A stretch of DNA of 64,000 bases from Eopsaltria australis (Eukaryota > Chordata > Aves > Passeriformes > Petroicidae), in NCBI GenBank assembly GCA_034509425.1, contig JAVTVJ010000371.1, positions 1,302,001 through 1,366,000 on the forward strand, written 5' to 3'. The position numbers were made by a program, and so were the translations under genes. Numbering within the stretch: the stretch's first letter is position 1; each line of letters opens with the position of its first letter. Shown one piece after another: positions 1 through 12,205 of the stretch. The notes beneath the pieces were generated by a model that was not told the origin of the DNA, did no database searches, and saw only the letters and a program-made list of their open reading frames with translations.

Positions 1-2320
1 TAAGAAAAGACCAATTTGTAGTTTTATTGATCAGGCTAAAGGTCAGGGGCAGAGATGTAGGTCATGGTGCTTCCTTTGAACAGACCCAGGACCAAGCGCC
101 TACCTTCTGAAAGCTGAAGAATGAGGCAGGGAGGGGGAACTTGCACTGATGTAACATCTCAGCTGAGATGTCAATCATGACCAAATTGGACAGGCTCAGA
201 GATGGGAGGCCTCGCAACAACCGCAGCTTTGCCCCCATGCCTGCATGCTCTGGCAGAGGGGCCTGTATATGTGTGTGCTGAGCTGTGATGTGGTGTATGG
301 GCAAACGCCAGGATGCCATTTAATATCATAAAAACATAATTCATGCTGACAGAGTTTATGAGATCAGGTTTCCCAGTCCTAGCTGAACCACATAAAGCAT
401 ATACTGTCACTACAGGCATTTTGGCTGAAACAGTAGGGGCTTCTGCTTCATGGAGATAGCCTGGAAGGTATTTGTCACCATGGCCCACTCTGGGCTGGCT
501 GCAATAGTAGAATAACACAAAACTACATTGATTCATTGTCAGGAATTTAGTTGAGACTTAAAATGCCATGAAGTGAAATGGTTTCCACAGCAATGTCAGT
601 TTTTCTCCCCTACTTACATTAATTTTGTCCTCATTTGCCCCTGTGAATCACCAGTGAAAGTGAGACTTGGTCTCTGTAGTATGTGCTGTTCCTGGTCTCT
701 GTGTTATGCTTGCAGTGTAAAGCTGCTTATGGCCGAGACTGTGCTTGCTGTGCACAGCTTTTATTAAAGATGGTTTAAGCTGACTTTTGTTCCTGCTGCT
801 TCTGAACCATGCCCAAAAGTAATCTTCGTGCCTCTGAAAGGTCCCATACCTGTTCTCCCTGCCTAGCCCACCAAGAGTAGCAACGGAAGGAGACTTTCAT
901 ACTTTCCCACCATTTAGGATAGATTTATGCAGGCCGGGCAAACATTATTGTAAGTGGCTTCATTTAGGTGTTGCTTTTCCTGACCTTGTTACTTCGGATG
1001 TAGTCTGTACAAAGCAAAAAATGGGTTTTGTTTTACGTCAAATTCAATCTTCATGTAAAAAGCAGAAGGATTCCTAAGTCACAAGTAACGGGCAAACACA
1101 GCTAAGCTCTTTGAAGAGGAAAGAGAGAGCTAAAACCTTTCCTTTTGTGTCTTTTCCCTACACTGAAGGCAAACTAAGACTGAAAATAGGCAATGCTCCA
1201 AGTCCCTGAAGAAGGTTTATCTTTGCATGTTCAAAATATCTCTTAGGTGTTGGTCCCATCATCCAGACTATATCCAACTATTCCACTGCATTTGTAATGA
1301 AGGAAACAATAGTGGCCATTTCTTGGTCTCTGATCCTGTTTTCTGGCAGAGAAGATGAATGACAGCTATGTCAGTGTACTAGTATCCATCTGAGCCCTGT
1401 TTTCTCTGAATTTGGAATTAACAGAGCCAGTTAAAGGCCCTGAGAATTAGGAATTAGGAATTTAGGTGTGTTAGGAACTAAGATGGTCTAGCATACACTT
1501 GCACATGCTGAAATGGAGAAAATACCAAGTTTTATCCACATTTTCTTATTCCAGATCTCACATTGGCTGAATTTTTCTCTGCCCGTATCATCTTCATCCT
1601 GATGGTTTTTGAACTGCAGACAAAATAAGGCTTTATCGCACACATACCTTCTAGAAATCTAATTCCTCACCCTTCTTTTTATGCTATATTTCTCTCTTCT
1701 ACGTGTTGATCAACTGAGTAATGAAGTTCCATCATAGGTTCTGGTGATTTTGAGACCTGAGTTCTTATGTCTTGAGGCAGACATTGGCACAGCTAGTTCC
1801 ACAGTTCACTGCTACACAGCCTGGTGGCTTCTAAGTGCCTGCTGCACTACCAGTCACTTGGAGCTTCTTCTGGCCACGGCAATTTCATGACTGTGGCCAG
1901 CTGCAATAGTCACAAAAACATGGATGTCTTGTCAAAGAGCCCCATCTAAAGAAAAAAGTGCAGTCATATGATAACACAAAATCAAATAAGTGTTATCTAT
2001 ACCTCAGTTGCAACCTTTATGCCCGGCAGACTTAAGAATCTGATGTAACTCTTAGCACTCATCTCCCCTGATCCATACCTCTCCTACCCTCCCACAGCAA
2101 GGATTGAATAGCCTGGGCTCTGCGTGTATTCAAATTACAGCTTCAATGCTCCATTAATGTGCATTTCTATCACCTTCACCACTTACATATTTGAATGTCT
2201 GCTAAATAGGTTGTTCTAGGAAAGAAGGAGAAAAGATCATATTTACTTAGTGTAATAAGAAAATAGAAGAGGAGCAGAAAAATGAGAGCTGCCAGCAACT
2301 CTACCCAGCATTTTGCAGCT

Positions 2321-2354
2321 GAGGGGGTTTGCATTTAGAGGGGGTTTGCATTTA
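2321..2354. repeat. 17-bp tandem duplication
   Basis: The unit gagggggtttgcattta occurs twice, back to back, without mismatch (2321-2337 and 2338-2354). A perfect copy suggests a recent local slippage or duplication event. No function is implied. Confidence 0.9.
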
Positions 2355-3432
2355 ACAGCCAAGCCTATTAGACCATATCAGATCTTCTAATTAGCTAACT
2401 GCAGTCGGGGAGAGACATTCCCTGGGTTAAGCCAAACAGCAGCTACAGTGCCTGTGCTGTATCATTTCAGGGAGTGGCCCATCAGTGTCAGGTTTTGGGA
2501 GGACAGTATCAAAGAAGCTGCAAATTGCTCAGGCTATGGAGGAGATGGGGTAAGAGGCAGAGATCATTAGAGGAAAAACATGAGGAAGGAAAGCTAGGGG
2601 CCAACGGGCATCAGTTTGATTTAGAAGAGCAGAGACAATAAAGTAGCCTCATGTACAGAGGCAAAATTTTAGTCTCAGAAGCATCTTATTGGTATGGAGA
2701 AAGGCTCCTTTTGATCTCTCATATAATTGCTGGTTAAAGACACAATGAAATATTACAGAGAAATTGGGCAGAAAGATTTCAGCAGCCATATAATGAGGGA
2801 CACAAGAGATCAGGATGAGATTTGTGAGAGTTGAAGATGAGGGCAGAAGATAGTTTTGGAGCTAGAAGAAAAGAGAGTTGGAAAAGAGAGTCAAGTTCAA
2901 AACTGGGACCCTACTCTGACCTTATAGGCAGAACAGTGTAAAGACTGTCAGAGCTGAAACTGGAGATAATGTTTTGCTAGCTAGGACAGTGCATTTGAGA
3001 TAAGTGTGTTTAAAAAATAGGACTTGTTTCACTATGGACAATTAATCAACACAGCTGAGTTTCCTGTTTTCAACCTACTTTCAGGACATCCTTTGGCATA
3101 TGTTTCCAGCACCAGGCCAACTCTCCAGGTGGGCACACAGATGAAAGTAAAACCTGACCTGTTCCCACAGGGCCTGCTGTCACCTGAGCATTTTGCAAGG
3201 GCTTCTGGAGCCTTTCCCTACTCATGCTGCACAGTGCAGCTCTTCCCCAGGGAGCTGGGAACAAATGTGCCTGTTTGGGCACACATGGGAGCAGTGCAAA
3301 AGGATCTTCAGTGCAAAGAGACTTGGGTGGGCTAGTGACAACTTTTGCCACAAAGAGGATGTGTTACAGCCCAAGTGAAAGCAACTTCCATGTTTTGGTC
3401 TGTATCTCAGGGTAGGTCAATGCCATCTCATA

Positions 3433-3463
3433 TAAAAAAAAAACAAAACAACCCCAAACAACA
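3433..3463. repeat. A/C-rich low-complexity tract
   Basis: An A-rich run interrupted by CCCC and single C residues (the pattern aaacaaaacaaccccaaaca). It is one of several A/C or T/G strand-asymmetric tracts in the window; the others are near 5859, 10911, 25229 and 43954. Confidence 0.7.
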
Positions 3464-3750
3464 ATTGTGTGTAAGGTATTTTCTTTTTTTTCAGTTGATG
3501 AAGAACAATTTTGTCACCTGAGGATAAGCCTGGTTCATCTCCCCAGAGAAGGGAAGCCCTCACCAGAACATAAACCTGGGTAGGGGAGCCACAGGGGTTG
3601 CCAATTACTGCCAAGTGTAACATGTAACGTTTCTGGCGAGTTTTTCATCTGAAAATCTTCTTGGAGGTGAACAGAGAGGAGAACAAAGCCCTAAACTCAG
3701 CTCCATATCCCACGTCAGGGTCAGCAGATGACTCGCCTACACCTCTCTTT

Positions 3751-4362
3751 TAGAATTCTTAATATTGGAAAATACCTCTAAGATCAAGTCCAACCATTAA
3801 CCCACCATGATCAACACGAAACCAAGTCCCCAAGCACCACATCCACACATCTTCTGAACATTTCCAGGGACGGTCACTCAACACTTCCCTCAGCAGTTCC
3901 ACTGTTCATAGTTCCCTGTTCCAATGCTTGTCCATCCTTTCAGTCAATTTTTTTCCTAATATCCAATCTAAACCTCCTCTAGTGTGACTTGAGGCAATTT
4001 CCTCTTCTATCACTGGTTGCCTGGGAGGAGAGGCCAACCCCCACCTGGCTGCAGCCTTCTTTCAGGGAGTTCTAGAGAGGTGAGGTTCCCCTGAGCCTCC
4101 TCTTCTTTAGGCTAAACACCCCCAACTCCCTCCGCCACTCGTCATAGGACTTGTGCTCCAGACCCTTCACCAGCTCTGCTGGCCTTCTCTGGACAGGCTC
4201 CAGCACCTCAATGTCCTTCCTGTCGTGAGGGGCCCAGAACTGGACATAGGACTCGAGGTGCGGCATCATCAGTACGGGTGATCTATCACTACCCGAGTTC
4301 CGCTGGCCGCGCTATTGCTGATCCGGGCCAGGATGCCGCTGGCCTTCGTGGCCACCCGGGCA
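3751..4362 (-). mobile_element. CR1 LINE fragment, minus strand (ORF2 C-terminus and 3' UTR)
   Basis: Read on the minus strand, 4269-4072 encodes a fossil of the CR1 reverse-transcriptase C-terminal region: [16 protein letters not shown], then [19 protein letters not shown] and [14 protein letters not shown], which match the CR1 ORF2 pattern. Upstream codons on the same strand ([14 protein letters not shown], near 4290-4350) continue the same protein, so the element extends to about 4362. The lower-coordinate end carries the CR1 3' UTR (forms of 'ttggaaaatacctctaagatca' and 'tccaacc'). The copy is 5'-truncated, as most CR1 insertions are, and lacks the full-length ORF. It is too decayed to move. 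Its 5' break abuts the CpG island at 4363. Confidence 0.9.
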
Positions 4363-4930
4363 TTTTCAGGGCATGTCCCAGCCCGTGCTACCCCCTGCAG
4401 CGCGGGACTCGCCGGGCCGTGCCCGATTCCCGAGGAAGCAAAAGGGCTCCTGGGGCCGGGCCGCGGCCGCCTCAGCCACCGCCTTTCCCGGCGAGGCCGC
4501 GGCGGCCGGAGCGCAGCCGGCAGCTGCTCGGGGCTGGTTTCCATGGAGACCGCGGGGGGAGCCCTGGTGGAAGGGACATGTCTGCGGGGACATGCGGGGG
4601 GAGCCCTGCGGAGGGGACATGTCTGCGGGGACATGCGGGGGGAGCTGGGGCGGCGGCCTTTTAACCCTTCGCTTGGGAGCCAGAGGCTTCCCCGCGCCCC
4701 TGCGGCGGTGCAGGGAGCCCGGGATCGCTGAGGCGGCTCCGGCTCCGACCGGCACAGCTCGGCGGGGCACAGCCCATAACGCAGGGCAGTGGCGGGGTGC
4801 GCAGGGGAAGAGGGGAGGATGGAGAGCACGAGGGGATACTGCTGTGCCCGGCTGTCACTTTCATGGACGCCTGGCCGGGTGACTGCTCAACACAGCCATC
4901 CTCCGCGGAGATCTCCCGCAGCAGGCTTAG
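4363..4930. promoter_or_regulatory. Orphan CpG island
   Basis: This stretch is strongly GC-rich and CpG-dense (for example the NotI-type octamer gcggccgc at 4463-4470), in sharp contrast with its AT-rich surroundings. It begins directly at the truncated 5' end of the CR1 fragment and fades out near 4930. Such islands in birds usually mark promoters, but I find no recognisable first exon on either strand. The open frames through it (up to 186 codons) are explained by low stop-codon frequency in GC-rich DNA. It could be the promoter of a non-coding transcript or a GC-rich repeat; a protein-coding first exon cannot be excluded. Confidence 0.55.
4551..4645. repeat. 41-bp tandem repeat, about 2.3 copies
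   Basis: A 32-base block starting gggacatgtctgcgggga at 4573 is repeated exactly at 4614 (period 41). A partial unit (cggggggagccctg) precedes it near 4553. The repeat sits inside the CpG island and explains the repeated open frames through it. It is a short GC-rich minisatellite, probably length-variable. Confidence 0.85.
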
Positions 4931-5858
4931 GGAAGGCACCAGCCATTCTCCCCGTTAAATATTTATCAGATTAACCCAGCCGCATCTTCTGGTGGGAGCG
5001 CCGATGGTGCCTGTGGTCACGCTGTAGTGTTGGAATACAGGCTGCGGGGAGGTGGTGGCGAAGCTTGGGGTACTGGGTAAAGCCCCAGCAGGGCTGCACA
5101 GCCAAAGGAAACTGCTCGTGTGTGAGTACAGGGGCCTGGGCTTCACACAGCAGAGTTGCACGGTTCAGGGTGGTGGTTACCTACGGAAAAGTGCTTGTCA
5201 CCATGGTGACCAAGCAATGCCGCATCTTCCTGGGAATGAAAAGCGCCAGTCCCAGAGCTTTGCTGTGTGAGACCAGTGGGTTAAATGCAGCTGGCTTTAC
5301 CTTTCGAAGACAGGGATCACAATCTATTCTCGATTTTGATATATGCCTGCGATGCAAATTGGTTGGAATCAGCCTGACACCAACCAAGTGACTGTATGTA
5401 CACAAGAGGGACACCAGGAATGTGTGCTAGTGTCCACTGCAGGCTGTGTCTTCCTAAAAGAACCTTACACAAGTGTTAGCAGCAGTCGGGAGTGCACCAG
5501 GGCACAAGGGTGGAGGTGGTAAAGCTATTGTCTGTCTGGTACTTTGGATAGTAAACTCAAATTTATCTGAAAGTTAACATGTGTTGGTTGGTTGGATGAG
5601 GGGCTGGGACTCACCAAGTTTTAGCTAAGAGCCTTCAGGACTACAAAATGTTCAGATTTATGTTTTAGGTAGTTATAAATGCATCAGTGTATGTTTACGT
5701 ATCAGTTTAACATAAATGTGTTGAATGTTAAGCCCAAAAGTATCTGATTAAACCTTTTTTGTTGGATGTTGGGGTTTTTTCATTTGTTTGTGATGCATTC
5801 AAGTAACACTTATAGCTATCTATCTTGGCGTGCCAAGAGCTTTCCTGGCATTTTGGAA
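4931..5858. other. Intergenic sequence, nothing recognised
   Basis: CpG density falls off through this segment, and the last few hundred bases are AT-rich. I see no gene, transposon or RNA. Confidence 0.5.
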
Positions 5859-6014
5859 TTTGGGGGTTGGTTTTTTGTTTGGGGTTTTTTGTTTGGGGTT
5901 TTTTGTTTGATTGGGTTTTTTGTTTGTTTTGGTGTTGGGGGTTTTTGTTTGTTTGGGGTTTTTTTGTGGGGTTTTTACTGGTTGGTTGGGGTTTTGGTTG
6001 TGTTTGGTTTTTTT
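5859..6014 (+). repeat. G/T-rich strand-asymmetric tract
   Basis: About 155 bases composed almost only of G and T on the + strand, built from irregular units such as ggggttttttgttt. The many G3-G5 runs separated by T loops give strong G-quadruplex potential on this strand. It runs directly into the (GGGAA)n array at 6017, making about 280 bases of G-rich, C-poor strand. The long hydrophobic frames across it (GFLF/VGVF-type) are artefacts of the composition. Confidence 0.85.
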
Positions 6015-6016
6015 AT

Positions 6017-6139
6017 GGGAAGGGAAGGGAAGGGAAGGGAAGGGAAGGGAAGGGAAGGGAAGGGAAGGGAAGGGAAGGGAAGGGAAGGGAAGAGAAGGGA
6101 AGAGAAGGGAAGAGAAGGGAAGAGAAGGGAAGGGAAGGG
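6017..6139 (+). repeat. (GGGAA)n microsatellite, about 25 copies
   Basis: A pentanucleotide array of gggaa with four evenly spaced G-to-A interruptions (gagaa at 10-base intervals from about 6091), showing a higher-order 10-base unit in its right half. It encodes the meaningless GREGKGREGK-type frames. It is purely purine on the + strand, so triplex (H-DNA) or G-quadruplex formation is plausible. Confidence 0.95.
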
Positions 6140-9100
6140 TGAATTAATTCTTACCTGAGTCTCCTTAGGGTCTTGGAGAATGAAGTTTGCCTGATGGAAG
6201 TAGTGGCAGATTCCTGAAGCATTCGGGGAGAATTTTTAGCAGATGAGAGGGACTTTTGAGTCCAAGAACTGCTTGCACTTCAGAAGAAAATGCCCATTAG
6301 GGAGGTGAAAAGCAGCTCTCCTGTATGAGCTCCTCACAGTGTGTCCATCTGGGTAAGGCAGTGCTGTGCTGCGAGCACTTGAGCATGCCCCAAATGAGCT
6401 GTGATACCCAGGCAGAGGCATGATCCCTGGAAGGAAATCAGACATATTAGCATGGGATGACATCAGGGTTAACCTCCCCCATTTCTGAGCAGAACTCACT
6501 GGGTCTCCAAGCACATGTGGCTATATTGTTTCCCTCTCTGTAGTTATTTGGGACACTACTGCCCATGACCAACTCCAGGAAATGTAGGCAGTTGCTGCAA
6601 GAGGTGCTGAAGCACCACCAACCCTCCTGTCAGCTCTGCCAAAGCTAGGTTGGCAACACCCCTTAGAGAAGGGCTGAGTTGTGTACAACAACATTCATGG
6701 CTGAGGCTCCTGGTCTCTCAAACATCCTTGTTGCTTCTATTTCCTTACTTCTGGAATCTTGAGAGATACAATTCCAGTTCCTTTCTGCCTTATTTCCCAA
6801 TCCTTTTTCTTTCTTTCTCCTCTTCTTGTGTAGGAATAGTGCAGTGGAAATCTCCACATCAAAACTGAACTTTGCCTACATTCCTCAGAATCCACCAGCT
6901 GCCTCTGGCACTGCCTTGGGGGATGTCTGCTTGGTGTAGCCACATCCTTTGAAACCATCCAGCTCAGGTATGTTTGCTGTAGCTAAACCTGGCAGAAAGC
7001 CCTGCTCCCTGTCACCCTGCCTCCCTTCCCCTTCCCAGGACACTGAGGGAATGGCAGCTGCAGCAGAATTACCTGGCTGCTTTTCAGAGGAATGTATCCC
7101 AGAGCAAAGTGAGGCAGTGGCCTCAGCCACTCAGTATAATTAAACTCAAGCATCATTTTTTGTGTAGCCTGTGCCGTGGCAACCGCAGCAGTTATTCCCA
7201 TTCAGCTGGAAGGTTTAGAAGGCAGAGCCATGGTGTTTCACAAAAGATCCTCCTTGCAGGCAGGGCCTTAAACCATTTCATTGAATGAAATATGCTCAAG
7301 AAGCAAAGAGTGCCAGAAGGGAGGAAAAGCACACAGGATAGGACCACACTATTTCTGGCTGTAGTTCAATAACAGTTCTTGAGGCAGCACCTGATATACT
7401 GTTAGGGTGAAAAAGGCTTTTTATACCTAGTGCTTTGGCATCCTGATAGCATCTCTGTTTTTTTCTCTCATTCTCCCTTGAGTTCCCCAGAGAGGCAATA
7501 TATTGTCTTCCTTCTAGTTAAAGGGAGTAGGGGCTAATTGCATAGACAAGTCACTCTGTTTCTGCTGAAGGTGAAAAGCAAAGGGGTTGCTAATTCTTGC
7601 ACACAGACAGGAGGATGTAGCAGTGTACTGTCAGCCATTCCAGGTATCATCAGTAAGGCAGGGTGAAGCAACTTGGCACAGTGCATGCAGCACTTGCAAG
7701 AGCAAACCTCTGGGGCAGGGTGGCAGAAAAAGAAATGCTTATAAAGAAAACCAGTCAGAAAGGAAGGGAAAAGCAGAATAAAAGACAGGGAGTCAGATTA
7801 CTTGGTTATGATATATGACCCTAAATTCTTCTAGCACTGTTACGGGGAAAGAAATGGTGTCACCACAGTACTATTGCATCCCAGCTATTCTGGACTCTTA
7901 ACACACTCAACATACAAGCCAGGTAGTGAAATTGCCAAGGACAGAGCAGCAAGTACAATGTGGGATGTGCCAAGGGAACTGTGAGATCCCTTGCCACGCA
8001 GGATGGGCTCTGTGTATTATGCTGGAGGTCCTGAGACAGCCAGCCAAAACCTGGGTCAGGATTTGCTGAAAGGAGCAGCAGAACTGGAGAGCCTTGAGCT
8101 GGAGCTCCTGCAGGCCAGGCTTGGACTTCTTCAGGGCTTACAGTTTGAGTACTGCTGCCAATGAATTCAAAGGAAATTTGACAGTCACCCTCAGCTACTG
8201 CAGGAGAATAATACCACGTGAGTCTTACATAGTGCTTTTTAACAGGAGATCTCATATGTGTGTCACTACTGATAGTTTTTTGTCTTAGGAAACAGCTTTG
8301 TGGACAAGACAAGTGAAGCTGTCCAAAATTACCTGGTAAACCAGGGGTAAAACAAATAGGAAACCTGCTGCCTCACATTGCCAAACTGAGTCCGCTTGTC
8401 ACACACAAGGGAACAAAACATAAGGCTGCTGTCTTCCTCTGAGTCCTTCTGAGCTAAAGGAGAAAGCTCTCTCTGAGGCTGTGGATACTGAGGTGTCCTG
8501 TGCCAGGATGGCAGATGCCTGCGCTGTGTGGGTCCCATGCCCTGTGAGGATCATTGTCCAGACAGCATGTCTCACTTTGCAACTGGTCTGAAGTATTCCT
8601 TCCTCACATGGCATGGCAAATGGTGGGAAGGTAACTAGATTGATCTCCCTTGTAGGCCTTTCCCTGGGACTTGGTACACAGGTTCCAGATGGTACAAAGC
8701 CCCTGCTGCTTGGATCTGCACAAAAACCTGTGTCTTCTTCAACCTATTTCACAACAGATTTGGCTCACTCTTGGTTGGTTGCTATTTGTACAAATTAAGC
8801 TGAGCTGCCAGGAACGTTTGCAAACAGTGAAAAGCAAAGTGGGATGCACAAAGCAAGTCAAAATAGGTCTCAAAACTGGCAAAATGCCTGCAGGTGCTAA
8901 TAACATTTGACTTAGTCTAGCCCATGTTTTACCCACCCACACACTCATTCATCCAGCTTTCTCCTGCCCTCACACCCACACACACTCACCCTTCACAGAT
9001 TCATTCACCTTCTCTTCTCCCCCCATTTTCTCTTCCAAACACAATCATTCCCACACAGAAATATACCCTAGACACACTCTTTGTTCCTCACACACAAGCA

Positions 9101-11132
9101 CACACACATTTTTGAGTGCTGAGTGCAGTGACTGTAGGTGGTGTGTATACATTCATATAGCAGACGCTGCTGTAATCTTATACCTATGCTGTGAAAAAGC
9201 CCTCGGGATTAGTGAGCTGAGAGCTCTGATTGCTCTCACTTTCACGTAAAATACCACTAATCCAGTTTATGGGGCTGACTGTTTCCATCCTTCCCTGAAC
9301 TCTGCCATTGTTTTCCAGGGGATCTCTCTTTCTACTCATCTTCCTCTTGCTTCACTTTGCCTTGCTCCCTATGCTTTTCCTTTTTCATGCTGCTGCCCCA
9401 CACCACAGTGTTTCAGAGAGCTTGGCCATCCCTGTATCTCTCCATGACCTAACACTAGCCGTGATTACTTCACTGAGAGGATGAGCAATGAGCCTGCCAT
9501 GCAGTGTGGGGCACAGGGCAAGAAATCCTGCAAGGTATGGTGAGATCAGAGGCAGAGATGGTAAGTGGTGGGGTGGATCCTGCTGCCATCCGAGCAGTGC
9601 TGAGCCTGCCTGGCATTGAGCCTGCCTCTAATGGAATGTGACCCACCGCTGGGAATGAGCTCATCTGTAATCCACTTAATTGAGTTTTATGAGCAGGACT
9701 CTCACATCAGGGAGCCAGCCTGCCTTCTTCCTAGCACTCACCCTCCTTTGCTTGCTGCCTGGGGAGGAGAAGGGGAGTGGGGGATGCGTGCACTGCTCCA
9801 CCGAGCTGGTGATTGTCTGGCTTCTGATTTTCTGCCTGCCCTGGAGAATGTGCAGGGAGCTGGACAGACATGCTCTTTAAGACACCCACTGCCTCATGGT
9901 GTAATGTTGTTTGCTTCTGCTGCGGGATGCTCAAATTTCCATGTGACTATTGGTAATGCTGTCAGGACTGCAGAGCCTTAAGTTTTCCCAGCATTTTGGT
10001 CTCTGTGCAAGTGCTGGGTACTCAGAGGAGATGCTCTCATGAATTCATGAGCCATCTTACCTGTGAGTCCAAATGTGATGGGAGAGAGTCCCTCTGATCT
10101 CACTCCTGCTTTCAGTGTGCAATGATCTAAGTGGTGGAGCTGTCAGGATCCCGTAAGAGCCTTTGTTTACACTGTAATGTCTTGCCATCTTTAGCATTTG
10201 CATCATCATTTGTTTGTACTATGTGATTTGGTCACATCAGAGCCAGCTAACAGAGAAATCTGGCTGCTGTCTGCCAAGGGATTTGCAGGCTTGACTCTGT
10301 CTAGTGAAAGATGCAGCCTTTTCTCTTGGTGAAGCAGAACAAAGGGAGAAAGTGAGGGAGGGAGGCTTCTCCCCAAGGGAATGTTACTTTCTTTAGAAAA
10401 GGCTAGTAGAGAGCCTCTGGCATGTGAAATTTGGGATGTATTCCCTTCAGTGCTGGCATAAATGTCTATATTTGAAATAAGTACTGGCTACAACTACTGC
10501 TTTTCTGTCACTTCTGGTCTACTTTGTAGAAGAAAACTTTTCATGATTTCAGATCAAGTGTTGCACACACATTGCAGAGCAGTAGCTCAGCAGTTCCACA
10601 AATCCATAACTTTAAGGAAAGGTCCTGGCATACGGAAAGGGAAGTACACTTAGACGTTAACGCAAAGCCCATAACAGACCTGTGCTGGGAACCACAGTGT
10701 CACCACTGTGAATTGAGTGAATCCTCAGGTGTTCCTTAAAATCCCCAGACACTGGATTCATGGAAATACATGTAAATAAAAGATCTCATTTTTCTAAATG
10801 TGTGCTTTTCATCTTCATGGTTGCAGACAATACTGAAAAATTGTACTAGAGGAAATCTGAGGATTTAAAGAGAGTAAATAAATAAAAAAACTATATGGAT
10901 TCTTCCATATGTGGGTTTTTTTGGTCGGTTAGTTTCATTAGGTTTATTTTTGGTTTTTTGAATGGCATGTGTTTTAAAGCAATCTCACATGGAGATCCAA
11001 TGACTTTCTATTGACATCCCAATGCTGAGCTGCTATAATGACTGTTCAGGATGGTTCATTGTAACTGTACTGCAGATGAAGTGCCTATTTTCTTCCCTTC
11101 TGCTTTCTGAAATTCAGGGTTCCTTCAGTTAT
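6140..11132. other. Intergenic sequence with minor low-complexity patches
   Basis: No gene is supported. A CA/CT-rich imperfect stretch lies at about 8930-9115 (cacaccc and cacacac units), and a T/G-rich tract at 10911-10960. A short open segment near 9447-9514 ends in a donor-like aag|gtatgg, but has no recognisable protein or matched acceptor. Other open frames are short and have no family resemblance. Confidence 0.5.
10911..10960 (+). repeat. T/G-rich low-complexity tract
   Basis: T-rich with interspersed GGG, GG and G (gggtttttttggtcgg and ggtttatttttggttttttg). It belongs to the same compositional class as 5859-6014. Confidence 0.6.
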
Positions 11133-12205
11133 AAAATCATAGAATCATAGAATAGTTTATGTTGGAAGGGACCTTTAAAGGTCATCTAGTGCAATGAGCA
11201 GGGACATCTTCAACTAGATCAGTCTATTCAGAACCCAGTTCTGAACCTGAATATGAGTTCACCCTGAACTCACCCTGAACCTTGAATATTTCCAGGGATG
11301 ACACATCTACCACCTCTCTGGGCAACCTGTTCCACTATTTTACCACCCTCACTGTTAAAAATTTCTTCCTTGTATCTAGTCTAGCCTCTTGTAGTTTAAA
11401 CCCATTATCTCTTGTCCTGTCACAACAGGTCCTGCTAAAAAGTCTGTTCCCATTTTCTTATAAGCCCTCTTTAGGTACTGAAAGGCCTCATTAAGGTCTT
11501 CCTTCTGCCATCTCTTCTCCAGACTGAACAGCCTCAACACTCTCAGTCTTTCCTCGTAGGAGAGGTGTTTCAGCCCTTGGATTGTTTTTGTGACCGTTCT
11601 CTGGACCTGCTCCATCAGGCCCATGCTTTTCCTATGCCATGGACCCCATAGCTGGATACAGTGCTCCAGGTGGGATCTCATGAGAGCAGATCAGGGGCAT
11701 AGAGTCACCTCCCTTGATCTGCTGGTCATGCTGCTTTTGAAGCAGTCCAGGATGTTCTCTCTGGGCTGAGAGCACACACTGCTGGCTCAGGTCCAGCCTC
11801 TGATTCACCACTATCTCCTTCTCAGAAGGGTTGCTCTCAATCCCTTCATTCCCCAACCTGTATTGATGCTGGGTTGTCCCGATCCAGGTGCTGGATGTTG
11901 TACATGTCTTTGTTGAACCTCCTGAGGTTCACACAGGCCCACTTCTCAAGCTTGTCCAAGTCCCTCTGGATGGCATCCCATCCTTCAGGCATGTCAACCA
12001 CACCACTGAGCTTGCTGTCATCTGCAAACTTGCTGAGGTGTGCTTGATCCCCTGATTGTATTGATGAAGACATTATACAGTCCTGGTCCCAGTACAGACC
12101 CCTGAGGGACACCACTTGTCACTGATCTCCATCTGGACATTGTGCTTGTGTTAGTAGTTGACTGCTACCCTCTGGATAGGATTATCCAACCAGTTCCTCA
12201 TCAGC
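11133..12205 (-). mobile_element. CR1 LINE, minus strand, about 1.07 kb
   Basis: The element starts at the CR1 3' terminus, seen here as its complement aaatcatagaatcatagaat, followed by gttggaagggacctttaaaggtc. It runs through the 3' UTR and ORF2. Minus-strand translation shows the reverse-transcriptase palm region HLSKFADDSKLSGVVDMPEG and WDAIQRDLDKLEKWACVNL, near 12045-11925. The C-terminal block (RSHLEHCIQLWGPWHR) lies near 11640-11680. Frame changes between blocks show decay. The FADD motif keeps the catalytic aspartates, but the copy is 5'-truncated and frame-broken, so inactive. The retained 3' terminus suggests a relatively young CR1 subfamily. Confidence 0.93.

Larger units (their letters stand above)
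1..3750. other. Intergenic sequence, no gene seen
   Basis: I see no coding exon, RNA gene or recognisable transposon here. Open frames are all shorter than about 125 codons and resemble no family. The only local structures are a 17-base tandem duplication at 2321-2354 and a short A/C-rich tract at 3433-3463. By comparison with other amniotes (ZBTB20 - GAP43 - LSAMP order in human), this side of GAP43 should be intergenic DNA leading toward ZBTB20; that is inference, since no ZBTB20 sequence is visible. Confidence 0.6.

Noticed and set aside
4269..4882. Overlapping frames up to 186 codons on both strands
   Set aside because: They run through a CR1 fossil and a CpG island with a tandem repeat. 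The protein texture is repeat- and composition-driven.
5766..6158. 130-codon frame with a hydrophobic half and a GREGKGREGK half
   Set aside because: Purely the translation of the G/T tract and the (GGGAA)n microsatellite.
7860..8312. 150-codon minus-strand frame
   Set aside because: It begins at a TTG codon, has no domain or signal, and shows no splice or promoter context; judged a chance frame.
9447..9514. Short open segment ending in aag|gtatgg donor-like site
   Set aside because: No convincing acceptor and no recognisable peptide; donor-like words are frequent by chance.
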